64,000 bases of DNA from Legionella fairfieldensis ATCC 49588 (GCF_000621525.1 NZ_KK211299.1:1-64000); one strand, 5' to 3'; positions 38,025-51,888 are shown, counted from the first letter of the stretch. Translations and numbers: made by a program. Notes: generated by a model not told the origin, from the letters alone.

Positions 38025-38591
38025 ATGAAATTTCGTCTGATAGTTATTTTGCTAATTTGTGGTTTGCTTACGAGTTGTGTAGCGGCGGTAGTCGCAGGAG
38101 CTGCTGCTGCCGGACTGGTTGTTTACGATCGTCGCAGTGTCGCCTCTTTGGAAAGCGATGCACGTATTTTTCATAAAATACATACCGCAATAGTGAAAGA
38201 TCCTCGTTTTTATAATTCTCGTATTATTGTTGTCAGTTTTAATCAGGTTGTTTTGTTGGTTGGCCAAACTCCTACAGCTTCCCTGCGTGTTCTGGCTGAG
38301 AAAATTGCACAAAGCACACCTTATGTAAGACGTGTTTACGATGAAATAACGGTTGATTATCCTCTCCTTATAACGCAGAGAACCAAAGATAGCTGGATTA
38401 CCAGTCAGGTTCGTAGCCAGATGCTTACTAAAAAAGGATTGGAGTCAGGTTCAATTCGGATAGTGACTGAAAATGGTGTTGTCTATTTAATGGGTATTGC
38501 TACACATGAACAAGCCAATCTGGCGGTTAGTGTTGCACGACAAATTAATGGAGTAAGAAAAGTTGTTAAAGTCTTTCAATATATTGTTTAA
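38025..38591 (+). CDS. dolP: Outer-membrane BON-domain lipoprotein DolP (YraP)
   Basis: The 188-residue protein starts with a lipoprotein signal ending LTSC (Cys 18) followed by a small-residue stretch, then two BON domains (about 50-115 and 125-188) with the glycine pattern GxVYLMGxATHEQA. DolP binds anionic lipids at the outer membrane and supports envelope integrity. It follows diaA by three bases, so it is in the same operon. Confidence 0.92.
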   Translation: MKFRLIVILLICGLLTSCVAAVVAGAAAAGLVVYDRRSVASLESDARIFHKIHTAIVKDPRFYNSRIIVVSFNQVVLLVGQTPTASLRVLAEKIAQSTPYVRRVYDEITVDYPLLITQRTKDSWITSQVRSQMLTKKGLESGSIRIVTENGVVYLMGIATHEQANLAVSVARQINGVRKVVKVFQYIV

Positions 38592-38647
38592 ACGATCTAT
38601 TATCGAAGATATGATTTTCAATTAATTATAGTTGCCAGGTTGAAATT

Positions 38648-38668
38648 GCCTGCTGAACATCAGCAGGC
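38648..38668. repeat. Perfect 8-bp hairpin between the two BON lipoprotein genes
   Basis: GCCTGCTG-AACAT-CAGCAGGC. No T tract follows on the plus strand, so it is either a weak terminator or a processing or stabilising structure. Just after it a GCATGCATGCAT run occurs. Confidence 0.5.
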
Positions 38669-38766
38669 GCATGCATGCATGAGTAGCAGGAAAACTACAT
38701 TAATTGAAAGCTATAGTTCATGAGGGACTATTCCAGCGAACTTGTTGAGTTTAATTATGATTTGAT

Positions 38767-39360
38767 ATGAAAAAACAGGGATATGTTTTTTTTATTCTGC
38801 TTTGGACTTCTCCTTGCCTTCTGACAGGTTGTTACAGTGAGTTATGGACTGGCGCAACATTAATTTACGATCGCCATAATGTTTATAAAAAATTAAGCGA
38901 TTATCAATTATCGGCGGATATTCATCGGCTGCTTTATAATGATGCAAGATTCAGGCAGGAAGGGTGTGCTATTGATGTAGCTGTTTTTAACGGGGATATT
39001 TTATTAGCGGGGCATGTCCCCACGTTGGATTTGCGGCAGAATGCTATAGAACGTATTTCAAGGTTAACCGGGTATCGGCGGTTGTTCAATCAATTGAATA
39101 TAAGTAAAGCTCCTGGCAACGGACTACAAGATAGCTGGATTACTGCAAAAATACGGAGCCAGATTTTTGCTGATTCAACCATTGATCCGAATGTTTTTAA
39201 AGTAATTACTGTAGACCAGATAGTTTATCTGATGGGAGATGTCAGACCCCAACAAGCGACAAAAGTTATTTCTCTGGCTCGAAACACTGAAGGTGTAAAG
39301 CGAGTAGTGAAATTATTCAAATATTATTATCTCAGCACGAAAGTTGTTGGGGATAATTAG
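38767..39360 (+). CDS. Second BON-domain lipoprotein (DolP paralogue)
   Basis: The 197-residue product has a lipoprotein signal ending LTGC (Cys 22) and two BON domains; blocks such as DSWITAKIRSQIFAD and VYLMGDVRPQQATKVI mirror those in the upstream dolP. It is separated from dolP by 175 bases with a hairpin between. Duplication and divergence is likely. Whether it also binds lipids is unknown. Confidence 0.85.
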   Translation: MKKQGYVFFILLWTSPCLLTGCYSELWTGATLIYDRHNVYKKLSDYQLSADIHRLLYNDARFRQEGCAIDVAVFNGDILLAGHVPTLDLRQNAIERISRLTGYRRLFNQLNISKAPGNGLQDSWITAKIRSQIFADSTIDPNVFKVITVDQIVYLMGDVRPQQATKVISLARNTEGVKRVVKLFKYYYLSTKVVGDN

Positions 39361-39480
39361 GCGGGAAAAGAACAGTTGGATGAGGGAAGTAGCCGTTCTG
39401 TCATTTGTATCACCAACGTAATTAATGGAGAGAGGACAGATCGGCAAAAGAAAGGACGCTTATCAAGAACTGATGTTAAC

Positions 39481-40284
39481 TTAAGAATGTCCCATAGATG
39501 AGTCTATCAAAGCGTGGGAAGTCTTAACATCTTGCATTTTATGAGCAAGTGACTGGTATTTCGATCCGGTAGTGAAAAATAGACTACTATAAATTGCAAG
39601 CGGTGTGCACAAAAGCGTTGTTATAATAGCAATACTTATTGGTAGTGCGAGTGGTGGTAGAACAACAGCAAGACTCATCGCCATTACTGCTAAAGAAAGT
39701 CCTAGCATAATCATCCCCAATTTTTTTAATCCTTTTCTTTCTTCAACAGATTTAATTAATTCTTGATATTCATTGAGAGCTTCCATTCGTTTGATGGGAT
39801 CCCTTTCTATTACAATATGATAGGTTTGACTCAATATTTCATGAAGAGTGGAGTAATAAGTGTAGTGATTGGCTGATTTCACTTCACTTATTAGACTATT
39901 TATAGTGTTTTTTAAAGCAGAGTTATCAATTTGGATATGTTCTAGTTTTCTAAGAGCAATTGTATAAGCATAAAAGTAGAATTCGTGTTTATTTCTAATT
40001 TCCTCAATGCTGTTATTGTCGAGCAATTTAAAGAGATGATCTTCCATGGCAAAAACTCGATTATCATTGATAATATAAAGTTCTTCATTATTAGTCGTGT
40101 CTTTTAAAATATGCTGATATATGCCTGGTTTTACACGAAAAGATGTTTTGATTTCTACTGAGCCGTGTTTTGATTCGTCGTCTAACTTGTGAGACACGTA
40201 AGTAATTTTTTTTTGATCGCAAAGGTAAGTGTGAAATTTATAAGATAGCATTAAATTTTTCTCGACGTTACAATTAATGTGCAT
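39481..40284 (-). CDS. Unknown protein with C-terminal double membrane segment
   Basis: This 267-residue protein is not recognised. It has a soluble N-terminus rich in beta-type residues (about 1-110), a helical middle (about 115-180), a basic patch EERKGLKKLG and two hydrophobic segments separated by a proline turn (about 193-240), with a short polar tail. That shape resembles Legionella effectors that dock on host membranes by a C-terminal hairpin. Low GC, lone position and lack of a housekeeping neighbour fit this, but nothing proves it. A second start at ATG twelve codons in is possible. Confidence 0.5.
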   Translation of the reverse strand: MHINCNVEKNLMLSYKFHTYLCDQKKITYVSHKLDDESKHGSVEIKTSFRVKPGIYQHILKDTTNNEELYIINDNRVFAMEDHLFKLLDNNSIEEIRNKHEFYFYAYTIALRKLEHIQIDNSALKNTINSLISEVKSANHYTYYSTLHEILSQTYHIVIERDPIKRMEALNEYQELIKSVEERKGLKKLGMIMLGLSLAVMAMSLAVVLPPLALPISIAIITTLLCTPLAIYSSLFFTTGSKYQSLAHKMQDVKTSHALIDSSMGHS

Positions 40285-40407
40285 AAATTTTACTTAAAGA
40301 ATTTATTTTTGTCAATTAGTAACGTATTTAGTAACGTATTTAAATTACAATGATGATGTTTAATAAGAAAATCTATGAAGTAGAATAAGATATTGGTGTT
40401 TTAGACT

Positions 40408-40431
40408 GTGGCCTGAATATTTTCAGGCCAC
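40408..40431. terminator. 9-bp GC-rich hairpin, possible terminator
   Basis: GTGGCCTGA and TCAGGCCAC flank a six-base loop, followed on the plus strand by TTTG. It lies 54 bases past the 3' end of the small gene at 40485-40733 (minus strand), which could use it. The flanking 40285-40484 holds nothing else I see. Confidence 0.5.
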
Positions 40432-40484
40432 TTTGCACCGCTCCCACCCAGGAAGTGGCTAACCTGGAGGATTCTTTTACTTTA

Positions 40485-40733
40485 TCAATGGAAACGACCT
40501 TTATCTAGTCGTTTGCGAATTTTTCTTAATTTTATTGCTCGAAGTATCCCTGTGGAAGAGTTTTCATGGTCCTCTTCTATTTTCTGATGGTTTACTCCTT
40601 GAACTGGATGTGAGCGGCAGTGTTTTCGATAAGTAATATGATTTTTATCATGTTTATGATGAAGACCGTCACTATAACGATTGAGCATTTTTTCCCGCAT
40701 GCTGGCAGCGGTGCGTTGTTGTTTTTCAGACAT
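40485..40733 (-). CDS. Small basic protein of unknown function
   Basis: An 82-residue, His- and Lys-rich protein (KHDKNHITYRKHCRSH and a C-terminal KLRKIRKRLDKGRFH). An AAGGA site seven bases before the ATG supports translation. Its net charge suggests nucleic acid binding. No family is recognised. Confidence 0.45.
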   Translation of the reverse strand: MSEKQQRTAASMREKMLNRYSDGLHHKHDKNHITYRKHCRSHPVQGVNHQKIEEDHENSSTGILRAIKLRKIRKRLDKGRFH

Positions 40734-40970
40734 ATTAATTCCTTATGTGCGAGTCAATTGCATGGTCATGTTGCCAATTCTCGCCAGGTTCAAGCTAACA
40801 AACGACAACAGAACCTATTTAAACTATATGCAATATTTAATGGATATTCCAGTTTAGGAAAAGAGATTAAAAATCGAACCCAGTATAATTATGCTGGCAA
40901 AATGATTCTTCGTATCGGACAAAAAATCAAAAGTACCGCATTGTCAACGAAAGTCGGCAATGTGCATTAA

Positions 40971-41280
40971 GGGCAATTTTTTATGATAAAGTTGATTATA
41001 TAGTAAAAAATCCCCATGTAAGAAGAAAACGCTTGATGATTGGTTGCAGTAACAGGGAAAAGATATCTAAGCGATTGATTAAAGAGATTGAAAGTGTGAA
41101 GGAGTAAATAATAGAGTGAAAGAACAGCAGCTAACCAATACGCCAAAATTTTGTTTTACTCAAAGGGTAGTGTATTTTTTTAATGGTTTAGCAAAAAAAA
41201 CACATTAAAATGACAAATAATTGTTCATTAACGTTGCTTATCCAAATTGTTTACTTTATAATCCGCGCGGTAAAAGATGG
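40971..41280. other. Gap upstream of the atp operon
   Basis: No convincing gene. A Lys/Asn-rich open frame (40735-40970) precedes it but lacks a good start. The atp promoter is expected in this stretch; TA-rich candidates occur around 41140-41200, but I cannot single one out. Confidence 0.35.
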
Positions 41281-42511
<1,231 letters not shown>

Positions 42512-42526
42512 TCTGTTTTAATTTAA

Positions 42527-42826
<300 letters not shown>

Positions 42827-42839
42827 ATAACACCAGATA

Positions 42840-42856
42840 AGGGCGCATCGCGCCCT
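42840..42856 (+). repeat. Perfect 7-bp GC-rich hairpin between atpE and atpF
   Basis: AGGGCGC-ATC-GCGCCCT sits just after atpE (14 bases past the stop). It has no T tract. It may act as an RNA-stability or partial-termination element that gives excess subunit c, which is needed in about tenfold stoichiometry. Confidence 0.6.
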
Positions 42857-42878
42857 GCATGCTACGGGAGATATTATC

Positions 42879-43349
42879 TTGGATATTAATTTAACGTTAG
42901 TGGTACAAATGCTTGTTTTTGCTGCATTTGTCTGGTTTACCATGAAATTTGTTTGGCCTCCGCTATCTAAAGCACTGGAAGAGCGTCAGGATAAAATAGC
43001 TGATGGACTGTCAGCAGCGGAGCGTGGCCGCAAAGAATTAGAATTGGCCCAGCATCGCGTTAAAGATGAGTTGAAACAAGCCAAAGTACAGGCTTCAGAT
43101 ATTATTGAGAAAGCGAATCGTCGTGCTGCTCAACTGATAGAAGAAGCAAAAGAAGAAGCAAAACTTGAAGCGCAGAGACAGACAAAAATTGCGCAAGAAC
43201 AACTATTGCAGGAAATTAATCAGGCAAAAGATAACTTACGCAAACAAGTTGCGCAGTTAGCTATTGTGGGTGCGGAAAAAATTCTTCATCGTGAAATTGA
43301 CGCGCAGGCAAATAGTGCTTTGCTCGATAATTTGATTGCAGAGATTTAA
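42879..43349 (+). CDS. atpF: ATP synthase F0 subunit b
   Basis: The 156-residue protein has an N-terminal membrane helix ([23 protein letters not shown]) and a long charged coiled coil (about 30-140). It starts at TTG 42879 with a GGGAG site. It forms the stator with delta (AtpH), whose gene begins three bases after the stop. Confidence 0.95.
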   Translation: MDINLTLVVQMLVFAAFVWFTMKFVWPPLSKALEERQDKIADGLSAAERGRKELELAQHRVKDELKQAKVQASDIIEKANRRAAQLIEEAKEEAKLEAQRQTKIAQEQLLQEINQAKDNLRKQVAQLAIVGAEKILHREIDAQANSALLDNLIAEI

Positions 43350-43351
43350 AT

Positions 43352-43897
43352 ATGGCGGATACTACTACGATGGCCAGACCTTATGCAAAAGCAATTTTTG
43401 AACATGCATTGGCTGTTAATAAATTAGGTGAATGGTCTGATATTTTACACACTTTGGCTGTTGCTGTATTGAATGACCAGGTAACGGCGTTCATTAGAAA
43501 TCCTGCTACTACGCAAGAGCAACAGGTCGAATTGTTTAAGACGCTTTTTGCAAAATCGGAATCAAAAGAAAAGTTCGCAGTTCACAATCTGATAGCTTTA
43601 TTGGCAAGTAACAAGCGATTAATGTTATTACCTGATCTTAAAGTTTTGTTTGAGGCACTCCGTGCTGAACAAGAAAAAACTTTAAAAGTAAAAGTAACGA
43701 GTTTTTCTGAACTGTCAAAAGCACAACAAGACCAGTTAATCAATTCACTGAGCAAACGATTACAGCGCAAAATAACACTTGATCTTCACATCGACAAGTC
43801 GTTATTGGGGGGCGCGATTGTTCATGCAGACGATTTGGTTATTGATGGTTCGGTGCGAGGAAAATTAAATAAGCTAAGTAGCGATTTAGCCGCGTAA
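43352..43897 (+). CDS. atpH: ATP synthase F1 subunit delta
   Basis: The 181-residue protein has the N-terminal [12 protein letters not shown] motif and the C-terminal [23 protein letters not shown] motif of OSCP/delta, connecting F1 to the b stalk. Confidence 0.96.
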   Translation: MADTTTMARPYAKAIFEHALAVNKLGEWSDILHTLAVAVLNDQVTAFIRNPATTQEQQVELFKTLFAKSESKEKFAVHNLIALLASNKRLMLLPDLKVLFEALRAEQEKTLKVKVTSFSELSKAQQDQLINSLSKRLQRKITLDLHIDKSLLGGAIVHADDLVIDGSVRGKLNKLSSDLAA

Positions 43898-43914
43898 TAG
43901 AGAGGATAGATTTC

Positions 43915-45468
43915 ATGTCAGAACAAGTAGCTTTAAACCCATCAGAAATCAGTGAATTAATTAGACAAAAAATAGAACAGTTCAGTGTTGTTTCCGAAGC
44001 CCGTAATGTAGGAACAATTGTAAGTTTGAAAGACGGTATTGTTCGTCTTCATGGTCTGGCTGATGTTATGCAAGGGGAAATGATTGAATTTCCTGGCGGT
44101 GTCTATGGTTTGGCATTAAACCTGGAACGTGATTCTGTGGGTGCAGTAATTCTTGGAGATTATTCCAGCTTATCGGAAGGTCAAACAGGCCAATGTACAG
44201 GCCGCATTCTTGAAGTACCTGTCGGGGAAGCACTGTTAGGCAGGGTAGTGGATGCACTGGGTAACCCAATTGATGGTAAAGGACCGATCAACGCTACAAA
44301 GATGTCACCCATCGAAAAAGTTGCTCCTGGTGTAATTGCACGACAATCGGTCGATCAACCTGTACAAACTGGTCTTAAAGCGGTAGATGCTATGATCCCG
44401 GTTGGTCGAGGTCAACGTGAGCTGATCATTGGCGATCGCCAAACGGGGAAATCAGCGATTGCTATTGACGCTATTATCAATCAAAAAGGGACTGGCGTTA
44501 AATGTATTTATGTTGCTGTTGGTCAGAAAGCGTCTTCCGTTGCAGCCATTGTACGTAAATTAGAAGAAAATGGCGCTATGGAGCACACCATTGTCGTTGT
44601 TGCGGGTGCTTCTGATTCCGCTGCTCTGCAATTTATTGCCCCTTATTCCGGATGTTCAATGGGCGAGTATTTCATGGAGAAAGGGGAAGATGCTCTGATT
44701 GTTTATGACGATTTGACTAAACAGGCTTGGGCGTATCGGCAGATTTCTTTATTACTACGCCGCCCACCTGGACGTGAAGCGTATCCTGGGGATATTTTCT
44801 ATTTGCACTCACGTTTGTTAGAGCGTGCAGCGAGAATTAATGCAAAAGAAGTTGAAAAGTTAACTAATGGTGCGGTGAAAGGTAAAACGGGATCACTTAC
44901 CGCTTTGCCAATTATTGAAACGCAAGCAGGAGATGTGTCTGCTTTCGTACCAACAAACGTTATTTCAATTACCGATGGTCAGATCTTTCTGGATGTGGAT
45001 CTATTCAATTCAGGTGTGCGTCCAGCGATTAATTCGGGTTTATCTGTATCCCGTGTGGGTGGCGCGGCACAAACGAAGATCATGAAAAAATTAGGTGGTG
45101 GTACACGCTTGGCTCTTGCCCAATTCCGTGAATTGGAGGCTTTTTCACAGTTTGCTTCGGATTTGGATGATGCTACCCGTAAACAGTTAGAACGCGGGCA
45201 ACGCATTACTGAATTAATGAAACAAAAGCAATACTCACCCTTTTCAGTGGCCGAAATGGGAGTGTCCCTTTTTATAGTTGAAAAAGGTTACCTGGATGAT
45301 ATCCCTGTTGCAGAAGTGGGTTCGTTTGAGCATGCCCTTCATAGCTATATGCGTGCTTCACATGCTTCTTTGTTACAAAAAATTAACGAAGCAGGTGCTT
45401 ATGATGGCGATATTGAAGCACAGTTAAAGGCTGCTGTAGAAGAATTCAAACACAGTGGTAGTTGGTAA
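43915..45468 (+). CDS. atpA: ATP synthase F1 subunit alpha
   Basis: The 517-residue subunit has the P-loop [13 protein letters not shown] near 169, [19 protein letters not shown] and the R of [11 protein letters not shown]. It forms the hexameric head with beta; the noncatalytic nucleotide sites sit here. It has full length and no odd features. Confidence 0.98.
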   Translation: MSEQVALNPSEISELIRQKIEQFSVVSEARNVGTIVSLKDGIVRLHGLADVMQGEMIEFPGGVYGLALNLERDSVGAVILGDYSSLSEGQTGQCTGRILEVPVGEALLGRVVDALGNPIDGKGPINATKMSPIEKVAPGVIARQSVDQPVQTGLKAVDAMIPVGRGQRELIIGDRQTGKSAIAIDAIINQKGTGVKCIYVAVGQKASSVAAIVRKLEENGAMEHTIVVVAGASDSAALQFIAPYSGCSMGEYFMEKGEDALIVYDDLTKQAWAYRQISLLLRRPPGREAYPGDIFYLHSRLLERAARINAKEVEKLTNGAVKGKTGSLTALPIIETQAGDVSAFVPTNVISITDGQIFLDVDLFNSGVRPAINSGLSVSRVGGAAQTKIMKKLGGGTRLALAQFRELEAFSQFASDLDDATRKQLERGQRITELMKQKQYSPFSVAEMGVSLFIVEKGYLDDIPVAEVGSFEHALHSYMRASHASLLQKINEAGAYDGDIEAQLKAAVEEFKHSGSW

Positions 45469-45566
45469 GTTAGAGTCTTTGATTGTTTTATACGATTAAA
45501 GGCTTAATTGATGATACAGATTGTATTTTTAAATCTGCAACCTGTTAGTTAAAGGCGAAGCGAGAT

Positions 45567-46433
45567 ATGGCTGGAGCGAAAGAGATCCGTTCAAAGATTG
45601 CGAGTATAAAAAACACGCAAAAAATTACTCGAGCGATGGAAATGGTTGCTGCAAGCAAAATGCGTAAAACGCAAGATAGAATGCGTGCATCAAAGCCTTA
45701 TGCAACGAAGATATATAATGTAGTTCGGCATATAGCTCGTGCTACTTCAGAATATCGCCATTCTTTTATGATTAATCGAGAGACCAGGCGAATAGGTCTT
45801 ATTGTGGTGACCTCTGATCGTGGTTTATGCGGTGGGTTGAATGCCAATTTGTTACGTGAAACTATCCGAACCATGCATCATTGGCAACAGGAAGGTAAAG
45901 AAGTAGATCTTTGCGTTATTGGTCGAAAAGGTCAGGCATTTTTCAAGCGCGTGGGTGGACGAGTAACTGCTACAGTAGATCAGCTAGGTGATAAGCCTGG
46001 TATTAAAGATCTTATCGGTGCAATAAAGGTTATGTTGGACGCGTTTTATCAAGGCGAAATTGATGCGCTGCATGTTGTCTATAATGAATTCATTAACACG
46101 ATGACGCAAAAACCAACAGTCAAACAATTATTGCCTTTGCCTGTGGCGGAAGAAGATAGTAAAAATCTTGGCCACCATTGGGATTATATTTATGAACCCG
46201 ATGCAAAAGAATTGTTGGACGCTTTGTTGGAACGTTACATTGAGCTGCAAGTTTACCAGGCTGTTGTTGAAAATATTGCTTGTGAACAGGCAGCAAAGAT
46301 GATTGCGATGAAAAGTGCAACAGACAATGCGGGTGATTTAATTAAAGAATTTCAATTAGCTTACAACAAAGCCCGACAGGCTGCCATTACACAAGAGTTG
46401 GCTGAAATTGTCGGTGGTGCAGACGCTTTATAA
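45567..46433 (+). CDS. atpG: ATP synthase F1 subunit gamma
   Basis: The 288-residue rotor subunit starts with the coiled coil ([27 protein letters not shown]) and ends with a matching C-terminal coil ([21 protein letters not shown]), with [13 protein letters not shown] in the middle. The gap to atpA is 98 bases, larger than others in the operon. Confidence 0.97.
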   Translation: MAGAKEIRSKIASIKNTQKITRAMEMVAASKMRKTQDRMRASKPYATKIYNVVRHIARATSEYRHSFMINRETRRIGLIVVTSDRGLCGGLNANLLRETIRTMHHWQQEGKEVDLCVIGRKGQAFFKRVGGRVTATVDQLGDKPGIKDLIGAIKVMLDAFYQGEIDALHVVYNEFINTMTQKPTVKQLLPLPVAEEDSKNLGHHWDYIYEPDAKELLDALLERYIELQVYQAVVENIACEQAAKMIAMKSATDNAGDLIKEFQLAYNKARQAAITQELAEIVGGADAL

Positions 46434-46441
46434 GAGGGTAG

Positions 46442-47824
<1,383 letters not shown>

Positions 47825-47835
47825 GGCAAACAGAC

Positions 47836-48258
47836 ATGGCAATAACAACCCACTTGGATATCGTCAGTGCCGAACAGGAAATTTTTTCAGGTCCTGTTGA
47901 AATGCTCGTGGCGACTGGCGACTTGGGAGAAATAGGCATTGTTCCGGGCCATGCTCCTCTCCTGACCATTTTAAAACCGGGTGAAATTCGGGTGACTTTG
48001 CAAGGAGGGGGGCAGGAAATTTATTACGTATCTGGCGGGATGCTCGAAGTTCAACCACGCTATGTGACGGTGTTGGCTGATACGGTGGAGCGTGCTGAAG
48101 AGCTTGATGAAGCAGCGGCACTAGCCGCTAAAGCACAGGCTGAAGAAGCCATAGCCAGTAAAAATGCCGATCTGGATTATTCCGTTGCAGCAGTGGAACT
48201 TGCCCGTGCTGTCGCTCAAATAAGAGCAATTAAAAAAGTCAGAAAAAATCTCAAATAA
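47836..48258 (+). CDS. atpC: ATP synthase F1 subunit epsilon
   Basis: The 140-residue protein has the N-terminal beta sandwich ([28 protein letters not shown]) and a C-terminal helical hairpin ([17 protein letters not shown]...). ATG 47836 is chosen because GAGG lies eight bases before it; the frame extends upstream to overlap atpD. It completes the nine-gene operon. Confidence 0.95.
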   Translation: MAITTHLDIVSAEQEIFSGPVEMLVATGDLGEIGIVPGHAPLLTILKPGEIRVTLQGGGQEIYYVSGGMLEVQPRYVTVLADTVERAEELDEAAALAAKAQAEEAIASKNADLDYSVAAVELARAVAQIRAIKKVRKNLK

Positions 48259-48695
48259 CTTTTACCGTGGGGTTCAGGATTGGTGTACATTCTGGATTCC
48301 ACAGTAATAGATAACACGGACGGATTCCATAATAAAAACATACCTGCTGCACAATATAGATTTGCATCAAATAAAATAGCTTCGACTTTTATCTTCCAGA
48401 GCGATTGCGACACATTAAAATAACCTGTAACAATAGGGTAGGCACGTTGATATGTCAGACATAATTTTCATAACCTGTTACTTCATTGATTTTAAGTCAG
48501 TATTCAATGAAAATTATTCATGATGGCAGGAAGATAAATTATCTATCCACGCCGGAGATTAGAAATTAATACAAACTTATTACAACCTGTTGTTATTCAC
48601 AACAGATCAGATTAATTGCTAAAATAATTTTGCCTTCTTAGTCTTACTTGCACTAGGATGATCTTATTGATTATAACAATTTGAACTTTTATTTC
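48259..48695. other. Gap of 437 bp between atpC and parC
   Basis: No gene is seen. A single DnaA-box match TTATTCACA lies at 48593-48601. No clear terminator is visible after atpC. The parC promoter is expected here. Confidence 0.4.
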
Positions 48696-50936
48696 ATGAA
48701 CAATGCCATAGAGCGTAAGCCGCTTACTGAATTTACTGAAAAAGCTTATCTTGACTACTCGATGTATGTCATTCTTGATAGAGCGTTACCTCATATTGCT
48801 GATGGTTTAAAACCAGTGCAACGACGTATTGTCTATGCGATGTCAGAGCTTGGTCTTAAAGCGACAGCCAAGTATAAAAAATCTGCACGTACAGTAGGGG
48901 ATGTATTAGGTAAATTTCATCCGCATGGTGATACAGCATGTTATGAAGCAATGGTTTTAATGGCCCAGTCTTTTTCTTATCGCTACCCTTTCGTTGACGG
49001 TCAAGGCAACTGGGGATCTCCGGATGATCCTAAATCATTTGCCGCTATGCGTTATACAGAAGCTCGCTTATCTTCCTATGCAGATCTACTTTTGGCTGAA
49101 CTGCAACAGGGCACGGTGGAATGGGTTGATAACTTTGACGGTACACTGAAAGAACCCGCGCTTTTGCCTGCGCGTTTGCCTAATGTTCTGCTCAATGGAG
49201 CAATGGGTATTGCTGTTGGCATGTCTTCTGACATTTTACCCCACAATTTAACTGAAGTAGCTAATGCCTGTATCCATTTGCTTGATAATCCAGCAGCCGA
49301 TTTAGATGCTATCTGCAATTATATAAAAGGGCCTGATTTTCCTACGGAAGCAGAAATCATTACACCAAGTCAAGCTATTCGAACCTTATATGGCTCAGGG
49401 CATGGTTCTGTGAAAATGCGTGCTCTATATCGCCAGGAAAAACATACGATTGTTATTACTGCTTTGCCTTATCAGGTTTCCGGAGCAAAGGTAATTGAAC
49501 AAATCGCCGCACAAATGCAACAAAAGAAATTGCCGATGATTGAGGATTTACGCGATGAATCGGATCATGAGCATCCTACGCGCCTCGTTATCGTACCCAA
49601 ATCGAATCGGATTGATGTAGACGGTGTAATGTCTCATTTATTTGCAACTACTGATTTGGAACGAAGTTACCGTGTTAATTTCAATATGATAGGTCTGGAC
49701 GGCAAACCACGGGTAAAAAATCTGTTAACTATTTTGCAAGAGTGGCTAACCTATCGTGTAGCAACGGTAAAGCGACGATTACAGTATCGTTTGGATAAAG
49801 TGCTGGAGCGTATCCATGTTTTGGAAGGATTAATTACCGCTTATCTAAATATTGATGAAGTGATTGCAATTATCCGGGAGCATGAAAGTCCCAAACAAGG
49901 ATTAATCAGTCATTTTTCCCTGAGTGAAAGACAGGCTGAAGCGATTCTTGAAATGAAATTGCGCCACCTTGCCAGATTGGAAGAAATAAAACTGCGAGGA
50001 GAGCTGGATGAATTATGCGCAGAACGGGATTCCTTACAATCAACGCTGGCAAGCGAACATCGCTTGAAAGGGTTGGTTAAGAGCGAAATTATTGTCGATA
50101 GAGATCAATATGGCGACAACAGACACTCCCCTTTGGTTGAACGTCAGGAGGCACAAGCGCTTAAAGAAGAAGATATTTTACCTAATGAACCTGTTACGGT
50201 GATTCTGTCACAAAAAGGTTGGGTTCGTGCGGCGAAAGGCTATGATATTGATGGTCGTGAATTAAGCTATAAAGCGGGCGATGAATTTAAGGCACAAGCC
50301 AACGCTCGTAGTAATCAGCAGGTATTATTTTTTGATAGCGAAGGGAAAGTTTACGCCCTGCCCTGTCATGTTCTCCCCTCGGCGAGAGGGCAGGGAGAGC
50401 CATTAACCGGTAAATTAAATCCGGCAGAAGGTGTTTTATTTGAAGCGCTTATTGCTGGCGATGCTAATGATTGGGTCGTGTTAAGCAGTGATGCTGGCTA
50501 TGGTTTTATAGCGAAATTACAAGATTTGTATGTAAAAAACCGCAATGGTAAAGCATGCCTTAAACTGTCTGAAAATAGTCGCCTGTTATCTCCTCGTTTA
50601 ATTAACGCAAAAGAAACTGATTTTCTTGCTCTGGTGACTAATGCAGGACGTTTGCTGGTTTTTCCTCTCACCGAATTACCCGAACTTTCTCGTGGAAAGG
50701 GTAACAAGTTGATTAATATCCCAACGGCAAAAGCTAAGGCGCGTGAAGAGTTGGTTGTGGATGTACAAGTGCTCGCTATTGAAGATTCACTAACTGTTCA
50801 TGCCGGCAAACGTCATTTTACGCTAAAAGCAGCTGATCTTAATCATTATCTTGGTGAGCGAGGGCGGCGTGGTCATTGTTTACCACGTGGTTTGCAAAAT
50901 GTGACGGCTTTGGAAGTGTCTTCTAAAAGCGATTGA
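48696..50936 (+). CDS. parC: DNA topoisomerase IV subunit A
   Basis: The 746-residue protein matches Par[21 protein letters not shown], the active-site Tyr120 in [11 protein letters not shown] and the quinolone-resistance region [12 protein letters not shown]. ParC rather than GyrA is shown by the short C-terminal domain and lack of a QRRGGKG GyrA box. The residue equal to E. coli Ser80 is Thr and Glu84 is kept. It decatenates daughter chromosomes with ParE. ATG 48696 is chosen; an in-frame TTG at 48681 precedes it. Confidence 0.94.
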   Translation: MNNAIERKPLTEFTEKAYLDYSMYVILDRALPHIADGLKPVQRRIVYAMSELGLKATAKYKKSARTVGDVLGKFHPHGDTACYEAMVLMAQSFSYRYPFVDGQGNWGSPDDPKSFAAMRYTEARLSSYADLLLAELQQGTVEWVDNFDGTLKEPALLPARLPNVLLNGAMGIAVGMSSDILPHNLTEVANACIHLLDNPAADLDAICNYIKGPDFPTEAEIITPSQAIRTLYGSGHGSVKMRALYRQEKHTIVITALPYQVSGAKVIEQIAAQMQQKKLPMIEDLRDESDHEHPTRLVIVPKSNRIDVDGVMSHLFATTDLERSYRVNFNMIGLDGKPRVKNLLTILQEWLTYRVATVKRRLQYRLDKVLERIHVLEGLITAYLNIDEVIAIIREHESPKQGLISHFSLSERQAEAILEMKLRHLARLEEIKLRGELDELCAERDSLQSTLASEHRLKGLVKSEIIVDRDQYGDNRHSPLVERQEAQALKEEDILPNEPVTVILSQKGWVRAAKGYDIDGRELSYKAGDEFKAQANARSNQQVLFFDSEGKVYALPCHVLPSARGQGEPLTGKLNPAEGVLFEALIAGDANDWVVLSSDAGYGFIAKLQDLYVKNRNGKACLKLSENSRLLSPRLINAKETDFLALVTNAGRLLVFPLTELPELSRGKGNKLINIPTAKAKAREELVVDVQVLAIEDSLTVHAGKRHFTLKAADLNHYLGERGRRGHCLPRGLQNVTALEVSSKSD

Positions 50937-51006
50937 TTTATTTGAAATTATTTCACTTCCTGTGATTTTTATTGAGGTCATCCCCTGAAAGGACGAGCTA
51001 TTACTA

Positions 51007-51888
51007 TTAATCGTTTCCCGTGAAACATTCCTCCTCTTGACTGTTTATCAGGTTATGTATCCTGGTTTTTTGCTCTTCGCTTAAATAAGTGAGGGGCAAG
51101 GTAGCAAGGGCCGCTGTGCAATAGAGTGCTTTTAGGGATGTTCCTTCCAAAGCATCCAAATGTTTACGAAGAGTGTTCAGATCTCCACGCAGCAAAGGTC
51201 CGGTTAATGCTTCGGTAAGAGTCGGTGTTTGTTGTATATTAACCAGACTGCTTTGCATTAAGTCAGTAGTTATTTGGGAGGATAATTCGCCAGACACGCC
51301 TGCTTTCTCAAACAACTCACTAGCAGCAGCCGCTAAGGTGACTAAATAATTCGAGGCAATAACAGCCGCAGCATGATAAGTGGTTTTAGCCTCTGGTTTT
51401 ATCGGTATAATTTTCGCGCCAATCTTTTCAAAAAGAAGAGATAGAGTATCGACAGCAGCTTCGTCCCCTTCAACAGCGCAAAAACATCCCTTAAAGGCAT
51501 TTTTATCCAGAGTACCCGCTTTAAATGCTTTAAGAGGATGAATGCTTGCAATCTGGCAGCCCAGGTTTCGCAGAGAAATTAAGGCGTCGGAACTTAAAAC
51601 TCCACTACAATGAGCAACGATACTGCCGGGCGTTATGCCTTTTTCTTTAACAAGCTGTTTGGCAAGAGAAGAAATAACATCGTCGTTAACCGTTAAAAAA
51701 GTTAAATCAACGGGTGGTAAATCTTTTAATAAAGACACAGCAATCCCTGCACCAATGTGTTCTATAGCAAGTCTGGCTTGATGAAAGTGTTCATTGCAGA
51801 CAGCCTGTAGCCGAATTTCGCCTGTATTTATCAACGCATAGGCTAGTGTTTTACCCAAGCGTCCAGCACCAATTATATTAAAATTCAT
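51007..51888 (-). CDS. Rossmann-fold/DUF2520 domain protein
   Basis: The 293-residue protein has an N-terminal NAD(P)-binding fold (NIIGAGRLGKTLAYAL) with AHCSGVLSSDAL and SIHPLKAF, and a C-terminal DUF2520 helical domain (TTYHAAAVIASNYLVTLAAAA). It resembles ketopantoate-reductase-like and pyrroline-5-carboxylate-reductase-like enzymes, but the substrate is unknown. It converges with parC. Confidence 0.8.
   Translation of the reverse strand: MNFNIIGAGRLGKTLAYALINTGEIRLQAVCNEHFHQARLAIEHIGAGIAVSLLKDLPPVDLTFLTVNDDVISSLAKQLVKEKGITPGSIVAHCSGVLSSDALISLRNLGCQIASIHPLKAFKAGTLDKNAFKGCFCAVEGDEAAVDTLSLLFEKIGAKIIPIKPEAKTTYHAAAVIASNYLVTLAAAASELFEKAGVSGELSSQITTDLMQSSLVNIQQTPTLTEALTGPLLRGDLNTLRKHLDALEGTSLKALYCTAALATLPLTYLSEEQKTRIHNLINSQEEECFTGND

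Noticed and set aside
40620..40970. 116-codon plus-strand frame overlapping the small basic gene
   Set aside because: The minus-strand frame has a good ribosome site; the plus-strand first half is a shadow of it. The second half (from about 40740) could be part of a decayed gene but has no start.
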